Of a DNA stretch of 64,000 nucleotides, positions 48,066 to 58,044 are shown in pieces. Position 1 is the first letter of the stretch, and each line of letters opens with the position of its first letter. The stretch lies in contig NC_092678.1 of NCBI RefSeq assembly GCF_964355755.1, positions 5,678,922-5,742,921 of the forward strand. Reading direction: 5' to 3'. A program made the translations under genes and the position numbers. The DNA comes from Antedon mediterranea. Taxonomy: Eukaryota; Echinodermata; Crinoidea; Comatulida; Antedonidae. The notes under the pieces are model-generated. The model was not told the DNA's origin, made no database searches, and saw only the letters and a program-made list of their open reading frames with translations.

Positions 48066-48992
48066 TATTTCAATGGTTCTAATTTGAGGTTCAGGATTGG
48101 AAGCAAAGCAGCATAGAGCACGCTTAAAACCATTTCTTAACTCGGTAATACGCCACCAATATACAATGGGATTTAAAGCACAATTCATCATCAGAAGCGG
48201 TAAAAAAATCTGATAGGAAGAGTATTCAAATGAGTCACAATGATATGATGTAAGGAAACATATTGTCAACAACTGGGTTGGGAGTAAACAGAGTAACAGT
48301 GAAAAAAGTAGAATACTAAATGTGATAAATACTGATCGTAATCTGGCCTGTCTAGCAGATCTAGCAGTAACTGATGCGAGTTGGTTAGTTTTATGTTTTA
48401 AGATAATGTACATAAAAATATAAACAAATCCAATAATAATGGTCAAAATAAAACTCAAAGAGAACACAGTAAACAGAACCTGATAATATAAGTCAATAAA
48501 TATAAAGAAAAACAATACTAAAACTGTTGTTAAAATCCATAAAAAAATACACACTATTGCCAATTTCTTTTTTGTAACAAATTGTTGGTATTTTATTGGA
48601 GCAGCAATAGCTATAAAACGTTCAATACTCACAGCAAGAACAAATATTAATGAACTATTCATCATTAATATCCCAACAGTTACAATTCCAACACCTGGAT
48701 TAAAATACCTTATTATCATAAACAATAAAGTAACAAGACAACTTAGTATGTCAGAAACTGCCAAGTTGACAAGCAAAACATTAGATTTCTTTCTTAGTTG
48801 ATGATTGCAGCAGACAGCAAAAATAACAAACAGGTTTTCCAATATTCCTGCAACCGTAATTATACTTGTGAGATAAACACTGACCGGATGTATTGTTAAA
48901 TTCACTGTAAAATTATTATAATAATAATAATAATAATAATAATCCAATGAAATACTGTAGTAATCAAAACTATTGACATTTTCTGTATCCAT
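48030..48992 (-). CDS. Class A GPCR, receptor F (320 aa, A-like)
   Basis: Intact receptor most similar to A-type. The N-tail begins MDTENVNSFDYY and has eight tyrosines in a row, then NNFT and NLT sequons. Marks: GILENLFVIF, NLAVSDIL (Ser for Ala before the TM2 Asp), SIERF, LLCLLPTQ, a C-x6-C pair, NCALNPIVYWW (Cys replaces Ser in TM7), and the tail end HHEEQRV. The reading frame stays open 27 codons upstream, but that crosses the conserved acceptor at 49038, so MDTEN is the likely start. The donor-like site is at 49264. The left duplication copy keeps only its last codons (7579-7613). It is the receptor nearest the epimerase gene. Confidence 0.9.
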   Translation of the reverse strand: MDTENVNSFDYYSISLDYYYYYYYYNNFTVNLTIHPVSVYLTSIITVAGILENLFVIFAVCCNHQLRKKSNVLLVNLAVSDILSCLVTLLFMIIRYFNPGVGIVTVGILMMNSSLIFVLAVSIERFIAIAAPIKYQQFVTKKKLAIVCIFLWILTTVLVLFFFIFIDLYYQVLFTVFSLSFILTIIIGFVYIFMYIILKHKTNQLASVTARSARQARLRSVFITFSILLFSLLLCLLPTQLLTICFLTSYHCDSFEYSSYQIFLPLLMMNCALNPIVYWWRITELRNGFKRALCCFASNPEPQIRTIEIVQRDHHEEQRV

Positions 48993-49079
48993 TTTTGATG
49001 GTTTTTGCAGAATTGGTAAAATTAAAAAGTTTAAGCCCTGTAAGAAAATGTAAATTAACTTACAGAATATCACAACATT

Positions 49080-50040
49080 TTTTTATTTTTTTATCACTTA
49101 AAAATATTTAATAGTAAAGTAGGTATAGGTAATAATACAAATAATTAGACTAACACAACAAAAATATTCAAATAAAGTTAAAATTTAGTCAATTCAATTC
49201 CACTTGTTTACAATAGATGATAATTCCAAATATTTTTTTGGTAGTTTGTAAATAGTTTGGCTACACTTTTGTAAAGTCTTCTAATATTTATTTTTCCACT
49301 TGGAAGGAAAACTCTCTAAAAATGTCTTCAGGAAGACAATACAAATATTATTGTTAGATAGAGAATTACATTTCCTAGAAAGTTCTTAATTCTGAAGCAT
49401 ATACATGTAGGCCTAGTCTACTCTAGCAAAATGTGGATTTAAACAAAAATAATTCTAATATTTACCACAAAATGGTTTTTCACAGAATCGATTGGTTTTA
49501 CAATTAATGTACTAATTTTGGAATAGTCATTCCACCTCTTTGCTTTCCTTCTTTATACTCTTATAACAAATTGAATACACATCCGTTAATTGATACTAAA
49601 TTGAATGAGGTTTATGTAATTCTAATTGTGTTTTGTTCCTTTTATTGGTGCATGTTAAGTTTTTTTTTTTTTTTTTTGTGTTCTTGGTTTTAATGGTTCT
49701 TAAATGTTGTTGACCAGTACCATTTCATGAGATAATTTCCTGAATCACCATAAAATCAGATTACAGATGCTATTTATTTATGTTATTTCATAAACTTCCT
49801 GAAGGACAAGCAACATGTACAATAGTTAAACAATACAAAATGAGCAAATACAGTAGTTAGTAGATAATAAATAGAAAAATAGTCTACAATTAATACTGTT
49901 AATAAATAATTTACACTATCACAGATTCCATGCTAAAAAAAAAGATTTCAACAGGGACACAGTAATTTAAATCGAAAATGAAGTTTAGTAAACAAAGAAT
50001 TGACTTACATTTGTATAGAATTTTACACAGAAAGTTAGCA
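49080..50040 (-). other. Upstream flank of gene F, no gene seen
   Basis: Aligns with the region upstream of A1-A3 (about 9930-11050), including the intron, the conserved motif at 49368-49386 and the 'tttatttcataaac' repeat near 49780. No coding sequence beyond that was seen; 50040-50500 is unique AT-rich sequence. Confidence 0.6.
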
Positions 50041-50509
50041 CATGATATAAATTACACTTTAGCTAAGTTTCAATTTAAATTGGTATATGGTATATGGTAA
50101 ACACGCAAAATTCATAAAAACGTGCGTAACTTATGCTACTCGACTCTAAAGTCATATAACGAAGTTTCTTGCACATCTACAAATAGAGTTCAATCTTCTG
50201 ACAAAGTTATACAATCTTATGTTGCGAACAAAATTTGTGGAAAGAAAGAATAAATAAAAGGAAAAAAAAAGATCGTGGCAATAACAAGAGGTTATCTTCC
50301 AAGTGCGGATAACCAAATATAATAGATTGATATTAATTTAGTGCAAAATACGATATAGAACAAAATTGAAAAAGAACGCTTTAACTCAGTTAAAGTTATT
50401 GTCTTAACTTAAATATTCTCCTTCCATACAATGCATATAATGTTTTTTTTTCTCCATAATTCATGTATTTTACGAGTGTTTGGAAAATAAAATAATTACT
50501 TACTACTTA

Positions 50510-50697
50510 ACCAGAGCCATAAACTAATAAAACAACTGTAATCTGGCATTTATGAACAACTTATTCATTGTTTTAAATATAATATGATTTTTATACAATG
50601 ATGTAAAAGTATTGAAATATTTTAAGTTCAAAAGCCTTGCTGACCACAATATATTTACTCGTGGCTATCCATTTATTATATAATATGCAACCATTTG
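50510..50697 (-). repeat. Orphan receptor 3'-flank remnant
   Basis: Matches the sequence just downstream of A-type genes (8620-8790): 'aactgtaatctggca', 'tttttatacaatgat', 'aaaagtattgaaa', 'cttgctgac'. No receptor follows on its upstream side, so a further array unit probably once reached to within 150 bp of the epimerase exon. Confidence 0.6.
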
Positions 50698-50790
50698 TTT
50701 AACTCGCCAATTACAGGATGGATAAACTATTTTATAATTTATCCTGATTATAAACTAATTCTTATTTGAAGCTTAGGGGTTTAGCTTTGG
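50698..50790 (-). mobile_element. SINE fragment
   Basis: Only the family core (cgccaattacaggatgg and about 70 following bases) remains; the tRNA head is lost. Confidence 0.55.
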
Positions 50791-50851
50791 TTTACACCTA
50801 CAACTACTGCAAATACTGAAAATAAATATTGAAAGATTCATTGTTTTATAG

Positions 50852-53439
50852 GATGAAGCAGTAAAAATGCTGGACAAAGTTGAACACTGGGCAAGATGGG
50901 ACAACACTGAATTAGGCAGACCAGAACTGTCAGGTTCACCTCCTACAAATGCTCTAGCTGTGGCAATGATCTTCTTTAACCTGGTTGATGAGGTCTGCTG
51001 GGATGATGTTGAACTTCAGAGAAAATATGCCCCTTTGTTAGAATGGAGTGTTGAACAAACCTTACAACATTTACAGGTAATATCAAAGATAGTCTTCCTA
51101 TAGTCTTCTTTAAATTATATAAAGCATTGTCTACAATTGCAAACTTTAGTTTGCAAACTTGAGTTTTACAAAGTTTACCTGTAGACCAGTTAACAAACTA
51201 TGACAGACTGCCAAGAATTAGTTTCCAGAAGTTTAGGCTATGCACCTTGACAAACTAGTTTGCTGATGTTCTTGAACTAATCCAATCAAATCACAGTATT
51301 TTCAGTCATGTGATTCTGTAAGGTGGAAAACAATCTTTTTCTTCTTCTCCAAAAAGGGGCAAACTCAATGTTTAGTCAACTTTGCTAGACTAGGATTTTA
51401 AAATTATGTTTATTTCATCATATTTACCAACTTGAAATTTCACTTTCTTTTTTCAGTGTTACTGCATGTGGCCATTGCATAAGGATCTTTCAGATTGAAC
51501 TTTCTATGTCACCAACATAGTTAATTTTAAATATGTTTTCTGTAACATTTTGTTGTTATTATTTGATTTATTTCTGTTTTTGCATGTTTGCTTTCACATC
51601 AGCGTGAGGGCAGTGTTGTTTTAGAGTATGTTAGAACAGATGGAACCGAGCTGCCGGGATCACAAGGAAGATTGATAAATCCAGGTACCTAGCATATGAA
51701 GTTATTTTATGTAATACTAAATTTAAAAACACCAGCTTTTCAACTCCTTCCTGTATTATTTGAGCAAGCCGAGGAGATGTCTGCAAGGCATTACTGGCAG
51801 CTCATAGAGGAAACAATCGAGTTGTATAGTATTACAATCTTGACTGATCACTTTACCTTCTACAATAAAATATCACCACTTTAGTATCATACAAGAACTT
51901 GTTATGTAATTAATTCATTAATAATGAAAAGACCTTGGAATGTACTTTCTCTTTTGATTTCTAGGCCAATTTATCCAGACAATGATCTATGACACAATAT
52001 TCATAGGCTCTATTGTCTTGTAGTGTGTGAGATAGTGTTTATTTAGTTTAGTCTGTTTTGGAGTTGCAATCATACCCTTTCACATTGCCTCTGGAGTTTA
52101 CACACACCTGGCCACGAACCATAAAAACACTAACACAGTGTGGGAAATCTCCAGAGGTACTATATGGTGTAAAGATACTTGTCTTTACTATTGGCAATAC
52201 AGTACTGTATACCTATAATGAATTATTTGTAGGTCATGCCATAGAAACTGGATGGTTTCTGCTACAGCATGCAGTCAAAAGTAATAACAAGAATCTAAAG
52301 GAATCTGCAATCACGGATTTCATTCTAAAACCGTTCAAGCATGGCTGGGATGATGTAAACGGTGGGTTATTCAGTTTTCTTGATGCTGATGGCATATCTC
52401 CAACACAGCTGGAGTGGAATATGAAACTGTGGTGGCCGCACAACGAGGCGTTAATTGCGTTTTTGATGACATTTAAAGAGACAAAAGATGTGCAGTATCT
52501 TGATGCATTTGAGAAAATATTTGATTATTCGATGAACCATGTAAGTGGTACTGTAGCTTGGTAAATTCAATATATTCCTTTATATCATTTCTGGGTCTTG
52601 GGTTCAACCCTGGTAGTATTCTATGATTCTGTGATCAGCAAAGCATTAACTATTTCTTTTTATTTCTTTTGGCATTTTTAACATAGACATTCAGAAGGTG
52701 TTTGGAAAGTTATTTGAAGAGAGCTTTCAATTTCAACCAGGACCTAGAACTTAAACATAAAAATTGTAACATCAGCAAGTCTAAAATGTCTTTTAATTTT
52801 TCTAATAACGTCACTATATCAAGTAATTATTTACCAAATTTTGAAATTGATCAAATTTAGTTTGATAATAAATGTCCAATAAGGTTCAAGTTATCGTTAT
52901 GTCCCTATTTTAATGTAGTGAAGCATAAATTAAGTTTATCTAGTCATTGCTTAATTCCTATTTTTTGGGTTGAATTTGTTGTTTATTATAGTCATTCCCA
53001 TCAGCATTAATATGTTTTGCTACCAAGTACTATACACAGTGGTTGTATTTAATTTTTTAGTTTAGTGATAGCAGTAACGGGGAATGGTATGGTTACTTAG
53101 ACAGAGAAGGACGTCCTTCAATGGACTTTAAAGGTGGACCATTTAAAGGTACTCTAAATCAACATTTTATTTATATTGTTTCCTATGTCAGTACTAATGA
53201 AAATGGATAGGACACAAAAGGGCTGACATGCGTCATGTGATTTTTAGATACATGTAGCTAAAATGTCTTAACATTTTATATAATGACTCTGGTGCAATTG
53301 TACATAAAAAAAAAAGCAGGGCTCTCTTAACTTTTCTCTTGTTTTATTTTTAGGATGTTTCCATGTTCCCCGCTGTCTTATGATGTGTATACAAATGTTA
53401 AAAGAACTCATAGCGGAAGGAAATCTAATTAAAATGTGA
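50852..53439 (+). CDS. RENBP: N-acetylglucosamine 2-epimerase / renin-binding protein, C-terminal five exons
   Basis: Interconverts GlcNAc and ManNAc in the cytosol (sialic acid and amino-sugar metabolism); the mammalian protein also binds renin. Predicted exons: 50852-51076, 51603-51684, 52233-52540, 53061-53148, 53354-53439, each with AG/GT borders and phases that join in frame. They encode about 262 residues, including WARWDN, PTNALAVAMIFF, EYVRTDGTELPGSQGRLINPG/HAIETGWFLL, LEWNMKLWWPHNEALIAF and KGCFHVPRCLMMC. In the family, the His of GHAIE, the His of FHVPR and the Cys of KGCFH have been linked to catalysis; all are present. The first ~150 residues of a full-length (~400 aa) enzyme are missing. 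No such exon was found between 49 and 50.85 kb, so they lie further left, perhaps beyond the array, or the gene is truncated. Confidence 0.93.
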
Positions 53440-54009
53440 TATTTTTATAAATATTTTAATAAATATTTAATGTAGGCCTACAATTTATCGAATATAATAT
53501 ACCATCTTAATAGATAGATTTAAGAAACTAGACTTATCTGAACATAATCCTAATTAATTCTGTAGCCACGCTCTATAAAATTATAATTTATAATAATGAA
53601 ATTTATTAGTCTAACATATAGTAGTACACTACATCTGGAAATGAGAATTGGGTCCAGGTGACCCACTTCAGCCATGAGAGCAGTGCCCACCCAATACTTT
53701 TAAGTGTTAAAAAACTACCTCAATGCTACAAGAGATGCTTTCTAACCAAGCATCAGTTTAAGGCATGTGGAGTAGAGTTGTTTTTCTTCATACCTGTCTG
53801 ATACAGGATTTACCAGGACCACAAGCATCAAACCACCAACCTGCAGCAGGGTAAAATAGTGTATTGTATAGATGCCTCCTTAGGTGATTTGCATACAGGT
53901 GCAATGGCAAATACTGTAAGTTTTCTATTTTGCTTTAGTGTATAATAACCTTTTTAACAATATTTGTGGTTATGGTTTAGTAATCATATTTTACCTGATT
54001 AATGTGAAC
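53440..54009. other. No gene seen
   Basis: AT-rich sequence 3' of the epimerase stop codon. It presumably holds the 3'UTR (aataaat at 53458). Nothing else could be supported. Confidence 0.5.
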
Positions 54010-54880
54010 ACAGGTGCAATTTTTTTAGTTTATTTTTATACAGGGTGCATCTCTGTGGTTTATTTGTACACAGGTGCAACCATTTAGTTTATTTGAATGC
54101 AGGATGCAACTCTGTAGTGTATTTTCATACAGGTGTCTTTCTTTTATCTTATTTGCATACAGGGTGCACACAGGTGCAACTCTTTGGTTTATTGGAATAC
54201 AGGATGCAACTCTGTAGTGTATTTTCATACAGGTGTCTTTCTTTTAGCTTATTTGCATACAGGGTGCATACAGGTGCAACTCTTTGGTTTATTTGAATAC
54301 AGGGTGCAGCTCTTTAGTTTGTTTGCACACAGGTGCAACTCTTTAGTTTATTTTCATACAGATGCATCTGTTTTAGCTTATTTGTACACAGGTCTAACTC
54401 TTTAGTTTATTTTCATACAGATGCGTCTGTTTTAGCTTATTTGTACACAGGTGTAACTCTTTAGTTTATTTTCATACAGATGCGTCTGTTTTAGCTTATT
54501 TGTACACAGGTGTAACTCTTTAGTTTATTTTCATACATATGCGTCTGTTTTAGCTTATTTGTACACAGGTCTAACTCTTTAGTTTATTTTCATACAGATG
54601 CGTCTGTTTTAGCTTATTTGTACACAGGTGTAACCCTTTAGTTTATTTTCATACAGATGCGTCTGTTTTAGCTTATTTGCACACAGGTGTAACTATTTAG
54701 TTTATTTGAATACAGGGTGCAACTCTGTAGTTTATTTGCACACAGGTGCAAGTCTTTAGTTTATTTTCATACAGATGTGTCTGTTTTAGCTTATTTGCAT
54801 AAATGGTGCACACAGGTGCAACTCTTTGGTTTATTTGAATGCAGGGTGCAACTCTTTAGTTTATTTTAATACAGGTGTAA
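54010..54880. repeat. 59-bp minisatellite of two half-units
   Basis: From about 54360 to 54700 the period is 59 bp: one half contains catacagatgcgtctgtttt, the other tttgtacacaggtgtaactc. Toward both ends half-units of about 30 bp (acaggtgcaactctttagtt) occur singly. Open frames across it are side effects of the repeat. Confidence 0.9.
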
Positions 54881-54889
54881 TATATTTAA

Positions 54890-56019
54890 CCTTAAATATA
54901 TTATCATTTTCATTCAACTTTAGCCATCAAACATAATGTGCAATGTATGATTGTCATGCTAAAGAGCTGAATGGGTCTGAACCCCACCCAAGAATAGCTT
55001 TCACACGTTTTGAGTATTCAGTCGAACTATTGTTATAAAATATTTTATAATATATTATACATACATACATACACACACCCCATTTATATTGTGCCTTATC
55101 AAAACATTTCAAGGAGAATTACAAAAACTAAAACTAAATGTTAATAATGTTAAGCAATGTTATGAAACTGGGATCAACTTATTGATTAATATTTTAAGTA
55201 GTATAATCTTGCACTATAAATTATTTTAAATAATTATTATAATAAAGTTAATGAAATGTGATGTAATGTAGTTTGAAGACACTATTTTTTTTTAATGTTA
55301 TAATAACTCGGCATAAAATATTATTTTATGTATTTCATTTTTATACGATTTGTATATAATCAAAATTATGTGTGTTAATGAGTGAAATATTTTGTTATAA
55401 TATTATTCGATCATCCTGTTTGTTTGTCTGTTAGCCTGTCTAATTTTCACCATATATTGACCATAGTCCACGGACGGAAGACACCATTAATAATAATTAC
55501 GTGATCTATTATAAATCACGCTTTTAGTTATATCTTCAAAATAGAAAATGTAGTGCTCATAAACATCAGGTCATAGCATCAGACGAGAATATAAAGTCGT
55601 AGCACGTATCAGACCATCTTAAGCATTTTATAAATTCTCATAGATGTGCAATTTTTTTCGCGAGCAGCGTACATTTCATTTTTTCACAGGCGTAGAACTC
55701 TCTGATTGCTCCTGGTTGAGTTGAGTTGCATTGTGAGTTCTGGTGAGGCACTGCAATGTGCGGGCTATGACGAGTTAAATGGATGTTCACTCGATTGATA
55801 ATCACCCTCACATAATTCATGATAAACGTAAATATTTTTGGTTAGTTTTAAAAATCACCTCGCTAAATTTTTTCACGAGATTATTCGCAGAATTTTCAAA
55901 TTTTTACTCACCCATTATCAATAAGATATAGTCATTTGATAAAGTAAATATATTTGTATGACATCTGTCACATATGTAAATCGTGTTCATGAATATTCAA
56001 ATTAGTTGCAACGAACTAT
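54890..56019. other. No gene seen
   Basis: AT-rich; contains a short (cata)n run near 55060 and a faint relative of the 'tatagcgcctt' repeat near 55080. No supported coding sequence. Confidence 0.4.
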
Positions 56020-56238
56020 ATCATTGTAGTGGTCGAGCGATAAAGGCGTAGCGAGTGTGATGAAATCTATAACTTAAGTTTACGTTCGAAATGAGTGAAT
56101 TAATGTGTGATACTTAGTGTTTCTTGAGAAAGCTTCCAGAAAGAAAGCAGTGGTGGACTTTAAATTTATAAAATGCTTTGTCTTCATTTTGAAATTTGAA
56201 ATCAACTGAACGATCACGGTACTGACGGTAACATGGTG
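56020..56238 (+). other. Possible first exon ending ATG-GTG before a splice donor
   Basis: A stretch less AT-rich than its flanks ends in aacATGGTG followed by GTAAGTT, a strong donor, at 56239. This could be a 5' exon of a plus-strand gene whose next exon was not found. The case rests on the donor and composition only. Confidence 0.2.
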
Positions 56239-57289
56239 GTAAGTTGGCTTATTTTCTTTCTTGCAAACTTAGTTGGATAAACAATCTAAATATTTATTTT
56301 AGATGTAACATCATTTGGTTAGGTTTTCAAAATTTTTATTGTAGTAGGCCTAACTCTTATATTTACAGTATTTAATATTTCAAATAATATTTAGATTTAA
56401 TGACGTAATCAAGTATACTTGCTATCATCTGTTGCCATACAGGTGCTCCGCATATTGCCTGCCGGGTTCGACGAATACTTAACGTTAAAAATATAATAGT
56501 ATCATAATTCCATGTTCTTCTACTTCATTTGTAAGCATATAGTTATATTGATAAGTTGTTTTTATGCAATTCCAACAAATAAATGCAGAACATTTAACTG
56601 AAAACTCAGTTATTCTCTTTACATTTTGCCTTTAATCACAGTATTGTCAATTTTCGTTTACCAAAACATACCTACTGTATGTTCTATTTCCCCTTAACAG
56701 CAAAAACCGTACGTTGTGGATACAACAGTTTCCAAAACACATTTTTTTTATATAATTTAAATTGAATCGCAACAAAGAAATACAAGATTTTCTTTTGTAT
56801 ATAGTATTATTATCTCCTTCTCGTTTGTCTATTTCGGTAGTATGTTGGTTGCAGTATGCCCAGTGAGGGCGATATTCATTATTGTAGAGGGTAATTTAAA
56901 CAAATCTGTTTTCGTCCATTTATTTAATCAGCATGCCGATTAGGGATATTATTTAGCACCAACTTATGTTTCTTTTACAACTACTGTATGTTCAAAACAT
57001 TTCTAGTTAGATTTAAAAAGATGTTCTAACCAATAATGTATTTGAGGTCTAGTACCAGGAAACATGAAGTATAATAACGCTTCTAAACTACTGTATTATC
57101 AGTTTAATTCGACCACATTCTCTTAGAGTATTATATTTTATACATTTTAAGTTAAAATCTTTTAAAAGGGCTAAAGCTGCAGTAAGAATTAAATACTGTC
57201 AAGTTTGAAGAGGCTGTGAAAAAGCAGCGTCATGACATGAATACATTTTTGGTGGTAGCATTTTCAGAGTTACAATCGGATGGACAGAC

Positions 57290-57480
57290 GTCGCAGATGA
57301 TCGAGTCAGTTTGACAACTGTTCAAGCAAATTATTGCGTTTTACATTTCTTATTTGCGTCTTTGTAATTTCTCGTTTCTTATATCGTCTTTTAAGTTTAT
57401 CTCTTTTGTTTTTGCAAATACTTGTTCTCCTCGTGATGACTCTATAATTATTCAGAAGTTCTTACAATTCGGTGATGGTG
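57290..57480 (-). pseudogene. Duplicated terminal exon of the coiled-coil gene
   Basis: The minus strand reads IIESSREEQVFAKTKE and DIRNEKLQRRK then stop, paralleling NIESARREQQYFARKWKTK and DMRNEKRRREEI then stop at 57670-57770. Similarity continues about 100 bp past the stop. The upstream part of the exon is missing, so it is a tandem 3' copy: either an alternative last exon or a remnant. Confidence 0.55.
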
Positions 57481-57669
57481 ATGGTGTAGCAACAACATTG
57501 GCAAGTTAGTTTGTGGAAGATTAAGAAGGTAGGTCATAACTTCATGAACTATTTAGCAACCTATTCTTTGGTGTTTGCATTTTCAGAGTAACAATCGGAA
57601 GAACAGCAGAAAATGATGATGTTGATGATTGATTCAGTTTTGGCAATTCTTCTTTCTCACTTTGGCGTT

Positions 57670-58024
57670 TTAAATTTCTTCTCTCCGTCTTTTCTCGTTT
57701 CTCATATCGTTTTGTGTGTTTGTACTCTTTGTTTTCCATTTTCTTGCAAAGTATTGCTGTTCTCGCCGAGCTGACTCGATATTTAGAAGTTCTTTTTTTA
57801 ATTGTTGCTGCATTCTATGAATCCGATCGTCGCTAGCTCTTTGCGCCTTTTCGATAGATTTTTCTGCCAAAGACAAACGATTCTCTTCCCTGTTGTTCAG
57901 AGTTCGTGTCCAGTGATCGCGTGCAGCAGCGTATTTTTTAATGTTACGTATCTTCTGTTGTGCCAATATGTTGTCGGGGTCTCGTTTCATACGATACATA
58001 GTCCGTAAATATATGATGTTAGAT
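57670..58024 (-). CDS. Terminal exon of an unrecognised coiled-coil protein
   Basis: About 117 codons, highly charged, with long helical stretches: YRMKRDPDNILAQQKIRNIK, REENRLSLAEKSIEKAQRAS, RMQQQLKKELLNIESARREQ. A candidate acceptor (ttatag) precedes 58024 on the minus strand, and the frame stays open beyond it. The heptad-like Leu/Ile spacing and Arg/Lys/Glu richness suggest a coiled coil. No family was recognised. The evidence that it is real is the codon-level similarity of the duplicated copy at 57290, which keeps the stop position while the bases differ. Upstream exons were not found. Confidence 0.5.
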
Positions 58025-58044
58025 CTATAAACTACCTCAAGCAA

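Noticed and set aside
51696-51884. 62-codon plus-strand frame between epimerase exons
   Set aside because: Flanking exons join in phase (INPG to HAIETG) without it, so it is intron sequence.
54045-54405. Overlapping plus-strand frames rich in Cys, Leu and Tyr
   Set aside because: They translate a minisatellite in several frames; no start context or family match.
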